Source: Solihabitans fulvus (GTDB taxonomy: Bacteria > Actinomycetota > Actinomycetes > Mycobacteriales > Pseudonocardiaceae). Taken from it: 50,490 nt of DNA. The stretch is from assembly GCF_008386585.1 (NCBI RefSeq), contig NZ_VUOB01000070.1, positions 1-50,490 of the forward strand. Reading direction: 5' to 3'. Both the position numbers and the translations under genes were made by a program. The notes under the pieces are model-generated. The model ran no database searches. It was not told where the DNA came from and saw only the letters and a program-made list of their open reading frames with translations. This document shows positions 1-8,800 of the stretch, piece after piece (the stretch's first letter is position 1; every line of letters starts with the position of its first letter).

Positions 1-25
1 ACCCGCAAACTTCACGGCCTTGCGG

Positions 26-811
26 CTAGCCGAGCGTGCCCGTGGCCAGGAGGCCGCCGTCGACGCGGACTGTCTCCCCGGTGATCCACGACGCCGCGTC
101 GGAGGCGAGGAAGGCGACCAGCCTGGCCACGTCCTCCGGCGTGCCGAGCCGCTTCATCGGGTAGCCGGCGGCGGCCTCCTCCTCGCGCCCGGTGTAGAGC
201 GCCTCGGCGAACTTGGTCTTCACCACGGCGGGGGCGACCGCGTTCACCCTGACCTTGGGCCCGAGCTGCCAGGCGAGCTCCTCGGTCAACCGGATCAGCG
301 CCGCCTTGCTCGCGCCGTACGCGCCGATCACCCCGGTCGAGCGGATCCCGCCGACGGAGGCGATGTTGATCACAGCACCGCCGTGCTCCGCCATCCACGC
401 CTTCAGCGCGAGCTGCGTGAAACCCAGCGCCCCGACCACGTTGACGTCGAAGATCTTGCGCACCGCGTCGAGGTCGGCGTCGGCGAGCGGGCCGAACACC
501 GGGTTGATGCCGGTGTTGTTGACCAGCACGTCCAGCCTGCCGAACCGCTCGACGGTGCCGCGCACCGCAGCCGCCCGGTCGTCGTCGTTTCCCGCGTTGC
601 CCGGCACGGCGAGCACCCGGCTCGGGTCGGCCCCGGTGTCCGTCGCGAGCCGCGCCGCGGCGGCCTGCACGGCGTCGGCCTTGCGCGCGGTGATCGTCAC
701 GGACGCGCCCCGGCTCAGCAGCTCGGCGGCGATCGCGAGGCCGATGCCCCGGCTCGCGCCCGTGATCAGCGCGGCCCTGCCGGCGAAGTCCTGCACGGTG
801 GTGGAGGTCAT
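26..811 (-). CDS. SDR family NAD(P)-dependent oxidoreductase
   Basis: Classical short-chain dehydrogenase/reductase of 261 residues, expected to be a soluble NAD(P)-dependent carbonyl or alcohol oxidoreductase; the substrate cannot be read from the sequence. Visible motifs are the N-terminal Rossmann motif TGASRGIG, the NNTG motif after beta-4, a Ser followed by YGASK (catalytic Tyr and Lys), and the C-terminal stretch ITGETVRVDGG. I chose the ATG at 811 because the fold begins right after it; an upstream in-frame start at 847 adds 12 unrelated residues. It diverges from the ABC-F gene across about 165 bp. It is a paralogue of the SDR at 13243-13998, sharing the same length class and tail. 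Confidence 0.9.
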   Translation of the reverse strand: MTSTTVQDFAGRAALITGASRGIGLAIAAELLSRGASVTITARKADAVQAAAARLATDTGADPSRVLAVPGNAGNDDDRAAAVRGTVERFGRLDVLVNNTGINPVFGPLADADLDAVRKIFDVNVVGALGFTQLALKAWMAEHGGAVINIASVGGIRSTGVIGAYGASKAALIRLTEELAWQLGPKVRVNAVAPAVVKTKFAEALYTGREEEAAAGYPMKRLGTPEDVARLVAFLASDAASWITGETVRVDGGLLATGTLG

Positions 812-977
812 GCCGCACCGTACCCAGGAGTAGCCAACGGCACACAAAACCGATCGACGGCAGCCAGTAGGATGGTGGCGTGGTCATCCTCATGGAATGA
901 GTCGCCTTCTGGCTCGCCGGCTCCGGTCGGCGGGCAGATGAGTCCTGCCTGCGACCACCATTTGACGGAGAACTTCC

Positions 978-2606
978 TTGATCACCGCCACTGATCTTGA
1001 GCTGCGCGCTGGCTCGCGCATCCTGCTGTCCGACGCCACCCTCCGCATCCAGCCCGGCGACCGCATCGGCCTGGTCGGCCGCAACGGCGCCGGCAAGACC
1101 ACCTCGCTGCGCGTGCTCGCGGGCGAGGGCCAGCCCTACGCGGGCGAGGTGCACCGCACCGGCGAGCTCGGCTACCTGCCGCAGGACCCCCGCGAGGGCG
1201 ACCTCTCGGTCATCGCCAAGGACCGCGTGCTGTCCGCGCGTGGCCTCGACCAGCTGCTGCGCGACATGGAGAAGGCGCAGACGGCCATGGCCGAGCTGGT
1301 CGACGACGCCGCGCAGGACGCCGCCGTGCGCAGCTACGGCCGCCTCGAGGAGCGCTTCTCCGCGCTCGGCGGGTACGCGGCCGAGAGCGAGGCCGCCAGG
1401 ATCTGCGCGAACCTCGGCCTCGCCGACCGCATCCTCGACCAGCCGCTGCGCACGCTGTCCGGCGGCCAGCGCCGCCGCGTCGAGTTGGCGCGCATCCTGT
1501 TCGCCGCCTCCGACGCCGGTGCCGGCGGCAAGTCCAGCACGATCCTGCTGATCGACGAGCCGACCAACCACCTCGACGCCGACTCGATCGCCTGGCTGCG
1601 CGGGTTCCTCAAGGGCCACGAGGGCGGCCTCGTGGTGATCAGCCACGACGTGGAGCTGCTGGCTGACGTCGTGAACAAGGTGTGGTTCCTCGACGCGACG
1701 CGCGGCGAGGTCGACATCTACAACATGACCTGGCAGCGCTACCTCGACGCGCGCTCCGCCGACGAGAAGCGCCGCCGCCGCGAGCGGGCCAACGCGGAGA
1801 AGAAGGCCGGCGCGCTGATGGCGCAGGCGGACAAGATGCGCGCCAAGGCCACCAAGGCCGTCGCCGCGCAGAACATGGTCAAGCGCGCGGAGAAGCTGCT
1901 GTCCGGGCTCGACGAGACCAGGCAGGCCGACCGGGTCGCCAAGATCCGCTTCCCGGAGCCCGCCCAGTGCGGCCGCACGCCACTGATGGCCGAGGGCCTG
2001 AGCAAGTCCTACGGCTCGCTGGAGATCTTCACCGGCGTCGACCTGGCCATCGACAAGGGCTCACGGGTGGTCGTGCTCGGGCTCAACGGCGCTGGCAAGA
2101 CCACGCTGCTGCGGCTGCTCGGCGGCATGGAGAAGGCCGACAGCGGCGGCGTCGTGCCCGGCCACGGCCTGAAGCTGGGCTACTTCGCGCAGGAGCACGA
2201 GACGCTGGACCACGAGGCGAGCGTCTGGTCGAACATCCGGCACGCCGCCCCGGACACCCAGGAGCAGCAGCTGCGGTCGCTGCTGGGCACGTTCCTGTTC
2301 AGCGGCGAGCAGCTCGACCAGCCCGCCGGCACGCTCTCCGGCGGCGAGAAGACCCGGCTGGCGCTGGCCGGCCTGGTCTCCAGCGCCGCGAACGTGCTGC
2401 TGCTCGACGAGCCGACCAACAACCTGGACCCGGCCAGCCGCGAGCAGGTGCTCGACGCGCTCCGCCGCTACCAGGGGGCCGTTGTTCTCGTCACACACGA
2501 CCCCGGAGCGGTCGAGGCGCTTGAGCCCGAGCGGGTGATCCTGCTGCCGGACGGCACCGAGGACCACTGGTCGCCGGACTACCTCGAACTCGTGCAATTG
2601 GCCTGA
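978..2606 (+). CDS. ABC-F family ATP-binding protein
   Basis: Duplicated ABC ATPase of 542 residues without membrane segments, as expected for the ribosome-acting ABC-F family. The first cassette has Walker A GRNGAGKT (about residue 33), signature LSGGQRRR and Walker B ILLIDEPTNHLD; a charged Arg/Lys/Ala-rich linker follows (about 255-320); the second cassette has GLNGAGKT, LSGGEKTR and LLLDEPTNNLD. The start is a TTG preceded by GGAG at a good distance, giving the usual MITATDLELRAG N-terminus. ABC-F proteins act in translation or ribosome protection; which role applies here is not visible. The gene order with the small HTH gene and enoyl-CoA hydratase is common in actinobacteria. Confidence 0.93.
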   Translation: MITATDLELRAGSRILLSDATLRIQPGDRIGLVGRNGAGKTTSLRVLAGEGQPYAGEVHRTGELGYLPQDPREGDLSVIAKDRVLSARGLDQLLRDMEKAQTAMAELVDDAAQDAAVRSYGRLEERFSALGGYAAESEAARICANLGLADRILDQPLRTLSGGQRRRVELARILFAASDAGAGGKSSTILLIDEPTNHLDADSIAWLRGFLKGHEGGLVVISHDVELLADVVNKVWFLDATRGEVDIYNMTWQRYLDARSADEKRRRRERANAEKKAGALMAQADKMRAKATKAVAAQNMVKRAEKLLSGLDETRQADRVAKIRFPEPAQCGRTPLMAEGLSKSYGSLEIFTGVDLAIDKGSRVVVLGLNGAGKTTLLRLLGGMEKADSGGVVPGHGLKLGYFAQEHETLDHEASVWSNIRHAAPDTQEQQLRSLLGTFLFSGEQLDQPAGTLSGGEKTRLALAGLVSSAANVLLLDEPTNNLDPASREQVLDALRRYQGAVVLVTHDPGAVEALEPERVILLPDGTEDHWSPDYLELVQLA

Positions 2607-2651
2607 TTTCGGGCCGTTCTGGACCCGATCTTGCGGGAAGTCGCGCCGGCT

Positions 2652-2715
2652 GCCAGGTGATCAGCCGGTTCTATCGCCATGACCACTCACCGATCATTTT
2701 GCTTGATCACCTGGC
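2652..2715. promoter_or_regulatory. Long-spaced 12-bp inverted repeat
   Basis: GCCAGGTGATCA at 2652-2663 is repeated as its exact reverse complement at 2704-2715, separated by 40 bp. It sits in the 185-bp gap between the ABC-F stop and the small HTH gene. It could be a paired operator or the stem of a long hairpin. No T-tract follows, so a classical terminator is less likely. Confidence 0.5.
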
Positions 2716-2791
2716 GTAAGCGCCGCTGTTGTTCGATCATTGCGACGACAGGGGCCGCATGAGGCCCGACCTGCTTGGAAGGAAGCGGGAC

Positions 2792-3004
2792 ATGGCGACT
2801 GACCTCAAGAAGGGCGCTCGTATCACCGGCGCTACACGGGACAAGCTGGCCGCTGATCTGAAGAAGAAGTACGAAAAGGGCGCCAGCATCCGTGCTCTCG
2901 CCGAGTCCACCGGGCGTTCCTACGGTTTTGTGCACCGGGTTCTGTCGGAATCCGGCGTGCAGCTTCGTGGGCGTGGTGGGGCGACGCGCACCAAGAAGAA
3001 GTAG
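2792..3004 (+). CDS. Small helix-turn-helix protein (70 aa)
   Basis: Small basic protein of 70 residues. The middle (about 25-55: KYEKGASIRALAESTGRSYGF) reads as a resolvase/Hin-like helix-turn-helix, and the C-terminus is a basic tail rich in Gly, Arg and Lys. The ATG at 2792 has GGAAGGAAG just upstream; an in-frame ATG at 2729 would add 21 unconserved residues. Proteins of this type lie between ABC-F and enoyl-CoA hydratase genes in many actinobacteria, and a role in DNA binding is inferred from the fold. The upstream inverted repeat at 2652-2715 is a candidate binding site. Confidence 0.85.
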   Translation: MATDLKKGARITGATRDKLAADLKKKYEKGASIRALAESTGRSYGFVHRVLSESGVQLRGRGGATRTKKK

Positions 3005-3068
3005 GCTACCCTCCGGTAACAACTGCTGTGCGCCGACGAACGCGGCGCCCGCCACACCGGAGGTTTCC

Positions 3069-3878
3069 TTGCCAGCACCGGACATCGACGCTGGCTTGCT
3101 AGAGCGTGGCGGCGTGCGCCTCGCGGTCGACGGCCCGCGCGCGACGATCACTCTGCACCGTCCCGACGTGCTCAACGCACAGACGCCGACCACCTGGGCG
3201 GCGTTGCGGGAGATCGGTTCGAGGCTGGACCCGGACGTCCGCGTGGTGGTCGTCCGGGGTTCCGGTCGTTCGTTCTCGGCCGGTCTGGATCGCGGCATGT
3301 TCACCCCGGACGGCCTCGACGGCCAGGGCCTCGCCGCGCTCGGCACCGCCCCGCGCGAGGAGGCCGAGGCGGCCATCGCCGAGTTCCAGCAGGCGTTCTA
3401 CTGGCTGCGCGACCCGGCGAGGGTGACCGTCGCCGCCGTGCAGGGCCACGCGATCGGCGCGGGCTTCCAGCTCGCGCTGGCCTGTGACCTGCGGGTACTG
3501 GCCGAGGACGCGAAGCTGTCGATGGCCGAGACGAGCCTTGGGCTGGTGCCCGACCTCGGCGGCACGCTGCCGTTGGTGCGCGCCGTCGGCTACTCGCGCG
3601 CGGCCGAGATCTGCCTGACCGGCCGGCGGGTGCCGGCCGACGAGGCGCTGCGCATCGGCCTCGCCAACCGGGTCGTGCCGGTCGACGGGCTCGACGCGGC
3701 CGTCGACGAACTCGTCGCCGGCCTGCTGCGGCCGATGCCCGGCGCGGTCCGCGAGACGCTGGCGCTGCTGGCGCACGCCGCCGACGGCCCGACTGCGGAG
3801 AGTCAGCTCGCCGTCGAGCGCGCCGCGCAGGTGACCCGACTGCACGAACTCGCGGCGCTGCTCACCGTCCAGTCCTGA
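3069..3878 (+). CDS. Enoyl-CoA hydratase/isomerase family protein
   Basis: Crotonase-fold protein of 269 residues. The oxyanion-hole region GSGRSFSAGLDRG (about residue 60-75) and the second conserved stretch VQGHAIGAGFQLALACDLR are present, followed by AKLSMAETSLGLVPDLGG, where the Glu aligns with a catalytic acid of hydratases. It probably hydrates or isomerises acyl-CoA thioesters in fatty acid or branched-chain catabolism. The TTG at 3069 is chosen because GGAGG lies 5 bp upstream; the longer open frame starting at 2892 overlaps the HTH gene and encodes an unrelated leader. The HTH gene stops 64 bp upstream, so co-transcription is likely. Confidence 0.88.
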   Translation: MPAPDIDAGLLERGGVRLAVDGPRATITLHRPDVLNAQTPTTWAALREIGSRLDPDVRVVVVRGSGRSFSAGLDRGMFTPDGLDGQGLAALGTAPREEAEAAIAEFQQAFYWLRDPARVTVAAVQGHAIGAGFQLALACDLRVLAEDAKLSMAETSLGLVPDLGGTLPLVRAVGYSRAAEICLTGRRVPADEALRIGLANRVVPVDGLDAAVDELVAGLLRPMPGAVRETLALLAHAADGPTAESQLAVERAAQVTRLHELAALLTVQS

Positions 3879-3975
3879 CCCGATCGACGGCAGAGGGTTC
3901 TCGGCCGGGTCCGTCGCTGGGCCGACCGGGTCTGTCGGTGAACCGGTTCGGAGTCCGAATAAGCCATCGGTGAAC

Positions 3976-3996
3976 GTCGATCGGGAAGCGATCGAC
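3976..3996. terminator. Hairpin downstream of enoyl-CoA hydratase
   Basis: Perfect 8-bp stem GTCGATCG / CGATCGAC around the 5-nt loop GGAAG, about 100 bp after the enoyl-CoA hydratase stop. There is no T-run. It lies in the 219-bp (or 234-bp, depending on start) gap before the ABC exporter, so it could be a terminator or an operator. Confidence 0.4.
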
Positions 3997-4112
3997 CCGC
4001 GCCCGCGTTGATCCCATCGAGTGACGAGTGCACGATGGCTCGGCACCGTGGGGGTCTGACCAGACAAGCGCGCCGGCCGGACCCATAGAAATCTTTTATG
4101 AGGAGCCGGCCG

Positions 4113-5981
4113 GTGGATGGTTCGTGGATGTTGATGCGCGGCATGATGCAGCGCGCCGATACGCCGAAGGGAATTCGGCGCGGAACCCTGCGCCGGGTGC
4201 TGAGATTCGCGCGTCCACACCGGCTCAGCCTGATCATCTTCCTGCTGCTGACCGTGGTGTCGGCGGTTCTTGCGGTGTCCACGCCGGTGCTGGCCGGTCG
4301 CGTCGTCGACGCGATCATCAAGGGCGGCTCGGTGTCCTCCGTCGTCGTGCTTGCCGTGGTGATCGCGCTGATCGCCGTGCTCGACTCCGGGCTCGGCCTG
4401 GTCGAGCGGTGGCAGTCCTCCCGGATCGGCGAGGGCCTGATCTACGACCTGCGGCGCGCGGTGTTCGAGCACGTGCAGCGGATGCCGGTCGCGTTCTTCA
4501 CCAGGACCCGCACCGGGGCGCTGGTCAGCAGGCTCAACAACGACGTCATCGGCGCGCAGCGGGCGTTCACCTCGACGCTGTCCGGCATGGTCACCAACGT
4601 CATCCAGCTGGCCCTCTCGCTCGGTGTGATGTTCACGCTGTCCTGGCAGGTCACCGCGCTGGCGCTGGTGCTGCTGCCGGTGTTCGTGCTGCCGGCGCGC
4701 CGGATGGGCAACCGGATGGCCGACCTCCAACGCGAGGCCGCCGGGCTGAACGCGGGCATGACCACCCAGATGACCGAGCGGTTCTCGGCGCCGGGCGCGA
4801 CCCTGGTGAAGCTGTTCGGCCGGCCGAAGCCGGAGGCCGAGGAGTTCGGCGACCGGGCAAGGCGGGTCCGCGACATCGGCATCCGAAACGCGATGGCGAC
4901 CCGCTGGTTCATGACCGGCCTGACCCTGGTCTCCGCGCTCGCCCAGGCGCTGGTCTACGGGCTCGGCGGCTACCTGGCGCTGACCGGGCACCTCGCCGCC
5001 GGCACCGTCGTCTCGCTCGCCCTGCTGCTTACCCGCCTCTACGCGCCGCTGACCGCGCTGGCCAACGCCAGGGTGGACGTGATGACCGCGCTGGTGTCCT
5101 TCGAGCGGGTCTTCGAGGTGCTCGACCTCAAACCGATGATCACCGAGGCGGCCGAGCCGAAGACCGTGCCGGAGGACGGGCCCGTCTCGGTGGAGTTCAC
5201 CGACGTGCGCTTCGCCTACCCCGCCGCGGACCGCGTCTCGCTGGCCTCCCTCGAGGAGGTCGCCACCCTGGACGCGCGCGGCGGCGAGGAGGTGCTGCAC
5301 GGCGTCAGCTTCCGCGCCGAGCCGGGACAGCTCGTCGCGCTGGTCGGCTCGTCCGGGGCGGGCAAGTCCACCATCGCGTCGCTGGTGCCCCGGCTCTACG
5401 ACGTGGACCAGGGCTCGGTGCGGCTGGCCGGCGTGGACGTCCGCGAGCTTGGCTTCGACTCGGTCCGCGACACCGTCGGCGTGGTCACCCAGGACGGCCA
5501 CCTGTTCCACGACACGATCGGCGCGAACCTGCGCTACGCGCGGCCGACCGCCACCGACGAGGAGCTGTGGGACTCGATCCGTCGGGCCAGGCTCGAGGAC
5601 CTGGTCGCGTCGCTGCCCGACGGGCTCGACACCGTGGTGGGGGAGCGCGGCTACCGGCTGTCCGGCGGGGAACGCCAGCGGCTCACCATCGCCAGGCTCC
5701 TGCTGGCCCGGCCGAAGGTGGTGATCCTGGACGAGGCGACCGCGCACCTGGACTCCGAGTCGGAGGTCGCCGTCCAGGCCGCGCTGACCGAGGCGCTGCG
5801 CGGGCGCACCTCGCTGGTGATCGCGCACCGGCTGTCCACCATCAGGGCGGCCGAGCAGATCCTCGTCGTTGAGGCCGGCCGCGTCGTCGAGCGCGGCACG
5901 CACACCGAGCTACTGGCCAAGGGCGGCCGGTACGCCGACCTCTACCGCACGCAGTTCGAGGAGCAGCCCGCCGTCGCGTGA
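4113..5981 (+). CDS. ABC transporter, fused permease/ATP-binding protein
   Basis: Half-size ABC exporter of about 622 residues. The N-terminal half carries the type I exporter membrane domain with about six hydrophobic segments (roughly residues 30-300). The C-terminal half is the nucleotide-binding domain with Walker A GSSGAGKS, signature LSGGERQR, Walker B VVILDEAT and H-loop IAHRLST. A segment of about 20 residues is inserted between the first strands of the ATPase domain (ADRVSLASLEEVATLDARG), a feature of some actinobacterial members. It should act as a homodimer or with a partner outside the window; the substrate is unknown. GTG 4113 is preferred because AGGAG lies 7 bp upstream; ATG 4098 is the alternative. 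Confidence 0.9.
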   Translation: MDGSWMLMRGMMQRADTPKGIRRGTLRRVLRFARPHRLSLIIFLLLTVVSAVLAVSTPVLAGRVVDAIIKGGSVSSVVVLAVVIALIAVLDSGLGLVERWQSSRIGEGLIYDLRRAVFEHVQRMPVAFFTRTRTGALVSRLNNDVIGAQRAFTSTLSGMVTNVIQLALSLGVMFTLSWQVTALALVLLPVFVLPARRMGNRMADLQREAAGLNAGMTTQMTERFSAPGATLVKLFGRPKPEAEEFGDRARRVRDIGIRNAMATRWFMTGLTLVSALAQALVYGLGGYLALTGHLAAGTVVSLALLLTRLYAPLTALANARVDVMTALVSFERVFEVLDLKPMITEAAEPKTVPEDGPVSVEFTDVRFAYPAADRVSLASLEEVATLDARGGEEVLHGVSFRAEPGQLVALVGSSGAGKSTIASLVPRLYDVDQGSVRLAGVDVRELGFDSVRDTVGVVTQDGHLFHDTIGANLRYARPTATDEELWDSIRRARLEDLVASLPDGLDTVVGERGYRLSGGERQRLTIARLLLARPKVVILDEATAHLDSESEVAVQAALTEALRGRTSLVIAHRLSTIRAAEQILVVEAGRVVERGTHTELLAKGGRYADLYRTQFEEQPAVA

Positions 5982-5990
5982 GCCGTGCTC

Positions 5991-6032
5991 GCGTCTGGAC
6001 CCACCGCGCATCGGCGCAGTGGGTCCAGACGC
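5991..6032. terminator. Strong 14-bp hairpin between convergent genes
   Basis: A perfect 14-bp stem (5991-6004 GCGTCTGGACCCAC, complement at 6019-6032) closes a 14-nt loop that contains a further GCGC/GCGC pairing. It begins 9 bp after the ABC exporter stop. The lack of a T-tract is usual for actinobacterial terminators. Confidence 0.65.
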
Positions 6033-6129
6033 TGTTCGGCCAGTGCTGCCGTCTGGCAGGTGCGGTGTCCGGGAGCGTTGTCGGTGGCCTTCCGGGATCC
6101 AGATTGTGTCTCGCAAGGCGCCGCCGCGT

Positions 6130-6152
6130 CCCCATCCCGGTGTTGGATGGGG
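6130..6152. terminator. Hairpin downstream of VOC gene
   Basis: CCCCATCC / GGATGGGG forms an 8-bp stem with a 7-nt loop, about 80 bp beyond the end of the leftward VOC gene. It is likely the terminator for that gene. The rest of the 249-bp convergent gap (5982-6230) shows no gene. Confidence 0.45.
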
Positions 6153-6230
6153 GCGTGGTGGCAACGCCGCGAGGCGCGATCTGGGCCCGGAAGGACCCGG
6201 CGAACGCTTCTGGACACCGCACTAGACCTG

Positions 6231-7013
6231 CTAGCCCTGGGCCGGGGTGCTCATGATCGAGAACATCGCGCCCTGCGGGTCCCGGATGGTCGCCATCCGG
6301 CCGTAGGGGGTGTCCGTCGGCTCGCTGACGACCGTCCCGCCGTTGTCGGTGGCGGTCTTCGCTGCCGCGTCGGTGTCCGCCACGCCGAAGTAGACCTTCC
6401 ACTGCGCCGCCGTGCCCTCGTCCGCGGGGTAGATCCCGCCGACGTCACGGCCGGCCGACCGGAAGGTCGTGTAGTCGAAGTCCTCGGACATCGGCCCGCT
6501 GATCTCCACGCCGAACGCGGCGGCGTAGAACGGGCGAGCCACGGCCACGTCCGTGGTGGCCAGCTCGTTCCACACGAACGTGCCAGGCTCGTTGGCCAGC
6601 TCCGCGCCCTTGTGCCGGCCGGCCTGCCAGGCCCCGATCATCGTGCCGAGCGGGTCGAACGCGACCAGCATGCGGCCGAGGTCCATCACGTCCATGGCGG
6701 GCATCATCAGCCGGCCGCCGTTCGCCTCGATGGCCGCCGCGGTGGCGTCCACGTCGTCGCTGGCCAGGTAGGTGGACCACGCGGTGACCGGCGGACCGGC
6801 TTCCGGCGGGCTCATGTCCGGCATCTGCTGCATCAGCCCAGCCACGTTCTTGCCCTGTAGCTGAGCGTTCGTGTAACCGCCCGTCTCGGGCGGGCCGACC
6901 TCGAAGTCCCAACCGAACAGTGCGCCGTAGAACTTCTTGGACGCCTCGATGTCCGGAGTGGACAGGTCGATCCAGGTCGGCGTGCCCTGCGAATACGACG
7001 TTATTTCAGGCAT
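6231..7013 (-). CDS. VOC family protein (two glyoxalase-like domains)
   Basis: Protein of 260 residues made of two vicinal-oxygen-chelate modules. The first spans about residues 8-120 (WIDLSTPDIEASKKFYGALFGWDFE) and the second about 135-258 (VWNELATTDVAVARPFYAAAFG, ending in RDPQGAMFSIM). Proteins of this layout in actinobacteria are often annotated as hydroxylase-like or glyoxalase/bleomycin-resistance-like, but the reaction is unknown. The ATG at 7013 has GGGAGG directly upstream. The PBP gene lies upstream in the same orientation, separated by about 105 bp with a hairpin, so it is probably a separate transcript. Confidence 0.85.
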   Translation of the reverse strand: MPEITSYSQGTPTWIDLSTPDIEASKKFYGALFGWDFEVGPPETGGYTNAQLQGKNVAGLMQQMPDMSPPEAGPPVTAWSTYLASDDVDATAAAIEANGGRLMMPAMDVMDLGRMLVAFDPLGTMIGAWQAGRHKGAELANEPGTFVWNELATTDVAVARPFYAAAFGVEISGPMSEDFDYTTFRSAGRDVGGIYPADEGTAAQWKVYFGVADTDAAAKTATDNGGTVVSEPTDTPYGRMATIRDPQGAMFSIMSTPAQG

Positions 7014-7073
7014 AGTGACCTCCCTGGCGCGCGGACGCGACGCCCGCGACCGCCGCGAACCATGCTCGCACCG

Positions 7074-7104
7074 GTCCGCACTGCCCGCCATCGGCGGCGC
7101 GGAC
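7074..7104. terminator. Hairpin downstream of the PBP gene
   Basis: GTCCGC (7074-7079) pairs with GCGGAC (7099-7104), and inside it CCGCC pairs with GGCGG around ATC. It lies just past the leftward PBP stop codon (7120) and before the VOC start. Confidence 0.45.
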
Positions 7105-7119
7105 GGGGGACGTCCGCGG

Positions 7120-8709
7120 TTAACCCGAAGCGCCGAGGAAGCTCGCGGCGACGGTGACCGCGACCTTCGACGAGCCGCCGCCGACCACGAGCACCGCGAA
7201 CGCCAGGTCGCCCCGGTAGCCGACGAACCAGCCGTGGTCGGCGCCCTGCGGGTTCTCCGCCGTGCCCGTCTTCCCGTAGACCGCGCCGAGCCCGGCAAGG
7301 CCCTGCGCGGTGCCGCTGGTGACGACCTCCCGCATCATCGGCCGCAGCGCGCCGAGCACGGCGGGGGACGGCGCGGCGCCCGGCGCCTTCTGCACGATGG
7401 TTTCCTTGCCACGTAACAGAACCGGCGTCGGCACCGAGCCGCGCGCGACCGTCGCCGCGACGAGCGCCATGCCGAACGGGCTGGTCTGCACGTCGCCCTG
7501 GCCGAAGCTGTCCTCCACCTGCCGGTCGCCGGAGTCTGGCGCCGGCACCTTGCCGGTGTTGGTGGTCATGCCGGGCACGTCGAAGTCGGCGCCGAGGCCG
7601 AAGCGCAGCGCGGTGGCCGGCAGCGCCTCGCGCGGCAGGGCCCCGCCGAGCTTGGCGAAGGTCGTGTTGCAGGACTGCGCGAACGCGGTGTGCAGCGGCA
7701 CCTGCCCGAGGTCGAACTTGTTCTCGTTCGGCACGGTGCGGGTGCCGACCGTCGCGACGGCGGGACACTGCAGGACGGTGTCCGAGGCGGCCGCGCCGGC
7801 CTGGAGCACGGCGCCGGCCGTGATGATCTTGAACGTGGAGCCGGGCGGGCGCAGGCCGCTGAGCGCGTCGCCGGTGTTCTGCGCGACGCCGAGGATCTCG
7901 CCGGTGGACGGCTGGATGGCCACGATCGCGGTCGGCTGCGGGGAGGCGTTCACGGCCTGCTGCGCCGCGTTCTGCACGGTCGGGCTGAGCGTCACGGTCA
8001 CGGTCTGCGCGGCTGGTCCCTGCTTCTCCTTCAGGGCGGCTGCGTCCGCGCCTGCCGCGTTCACCGCGACGATCCGCCAACTGCTGCCGTCGGCGAGGCC
8101 GCCGATCGCCTGGCGAATCCCGGCCATCACGGCAGGCGCGAAGGTCGAGTCCTGGGGCAGCTGCGCGCCGTTGCGGTCGAGCAGGCCGCCCTTGCCGAGG
8201 TCCGGCCTGAACGCCAGCGTCTGGCCGTCGGTGAGCGTGGGGTTGACCACCGAGGCCGCCCAGTGCACCTGCCACTTGTCGCCTGCGCGGCGCAGCTCCA
8301 TGGCGCTGGGATAGGTCCACGGCTGGTCCTTGGGGATCTGCCAGGTCGCGGTGAACGGCACGGTGACGGTGGTCGCCGCCGGGTCCTCGGCCGGCGCCTG
8401 CCCGATGGTCGCCTGGAGGGTGGCGGGGCCCATGCCGCTGCGGGTCAGGTCGAGCTGCTTGCGGGCCGCATCGACGCTGTCGGTGAGCGTGGCCGCGGCT
8501 GCCGTGTCGCCGCGCGACAGCGCCGTCGTGAAGCGCTCCGCGGTCTGCGCCGCGCTGGCTACCGGCGCGGCGGTCGACCCGGTCTGCGACGAGGCCGTGC
8601 GCGTCGGTTCCTGGTGGTGTGGCCAGATCGCGATCACCGCCCCGAGCACGATGCCGACCGTGACGACCGCGCCGCCGATGACGATCACCCGGCGAGTGGT
8701 CCGGTTCAT
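7120..8709 (-). CDS. Class B penicillin-binding protein (transpeptidase)
   Basis: D,D-transpeptidase of 529 residues that would cross-link peptidoglycan outside the membrane. A single N-terminal membrane anchor (about residues 7-32) is followed by an NTF2/MecA_N-like domain (about 45-150) and a C-terminal transpeptidase domain. The three penicillin-binding motifs are present: SxxK as STFK near residue 290, SxN as SCN near 346, and KTG in YGKTGTAEN near 480. There is no glycosyltransferase domain. The ATG at 8709 places the anchor at the N-terminus; an upstream frame adds an unrelated leader. It follows the SIS gene (91-bp gap) and may be co-transcribed with it. Confidence 0.92.
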   Translation of the reverse strand: MNRTTRRVIVIGGAVVTVGIVLGAVIAIWPHHQEPTRTASSQTGSTAAPVASAAQTAERFTTALSRGDTAAAATLTDSVDAARKQLDLTRSGMGPATLQATIGQAPAEDPAATTVTVPFTATWQIPKDQPWTYPSAMELRRAGDKWQVHWAASVVNPTLTDGQTLAFRPDLGKGGLLDRNGAQLPQDSTFAPAVMAGIRQAIGGLADGSSWRIVAVNAAGADAAALKEKQGPAAQTVTVTLSPTVQNAAQQAVNASPQPTAIVAIQPSTGEILGVAQNTGDALSGLRPPGSTFKIITAGAVLQAGAAASDTVLQCPAVATVGTRTVPNENKFDLGQVPLHTAFAQSCNTTFAKLGGALPREALPATALRFGLGADFDVPGMTTNTGKVPAPDSGDRQVEDSFGQGDVQTSPFGMALVAATVARGSVPTPVLLRGKETIVQKAPGAAPSPAVLGALRPMMREVVTSGTAQGLAGLGAVYGKTGTAENPQGADHGWFVGYRGDLAFAVLVVGGGSSKVAVTVAASFLGASG

Positions 8710-8800
8710 GGTGGTGCCCCCTGTCTCGGGGCGCGCCAGCGGAACCGTCCCCCGACGCCCCCACGCCTCCCCGGCCACCACAGTAGCGAGAGAACGCCGA

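Noticed and set aside
3099..5903. Long minus-strand open frame opposite the enoyl-CoA hydratase and ABC exporter
   Set aside because: Shadow of two well-supported genes; composition is low in complexity.
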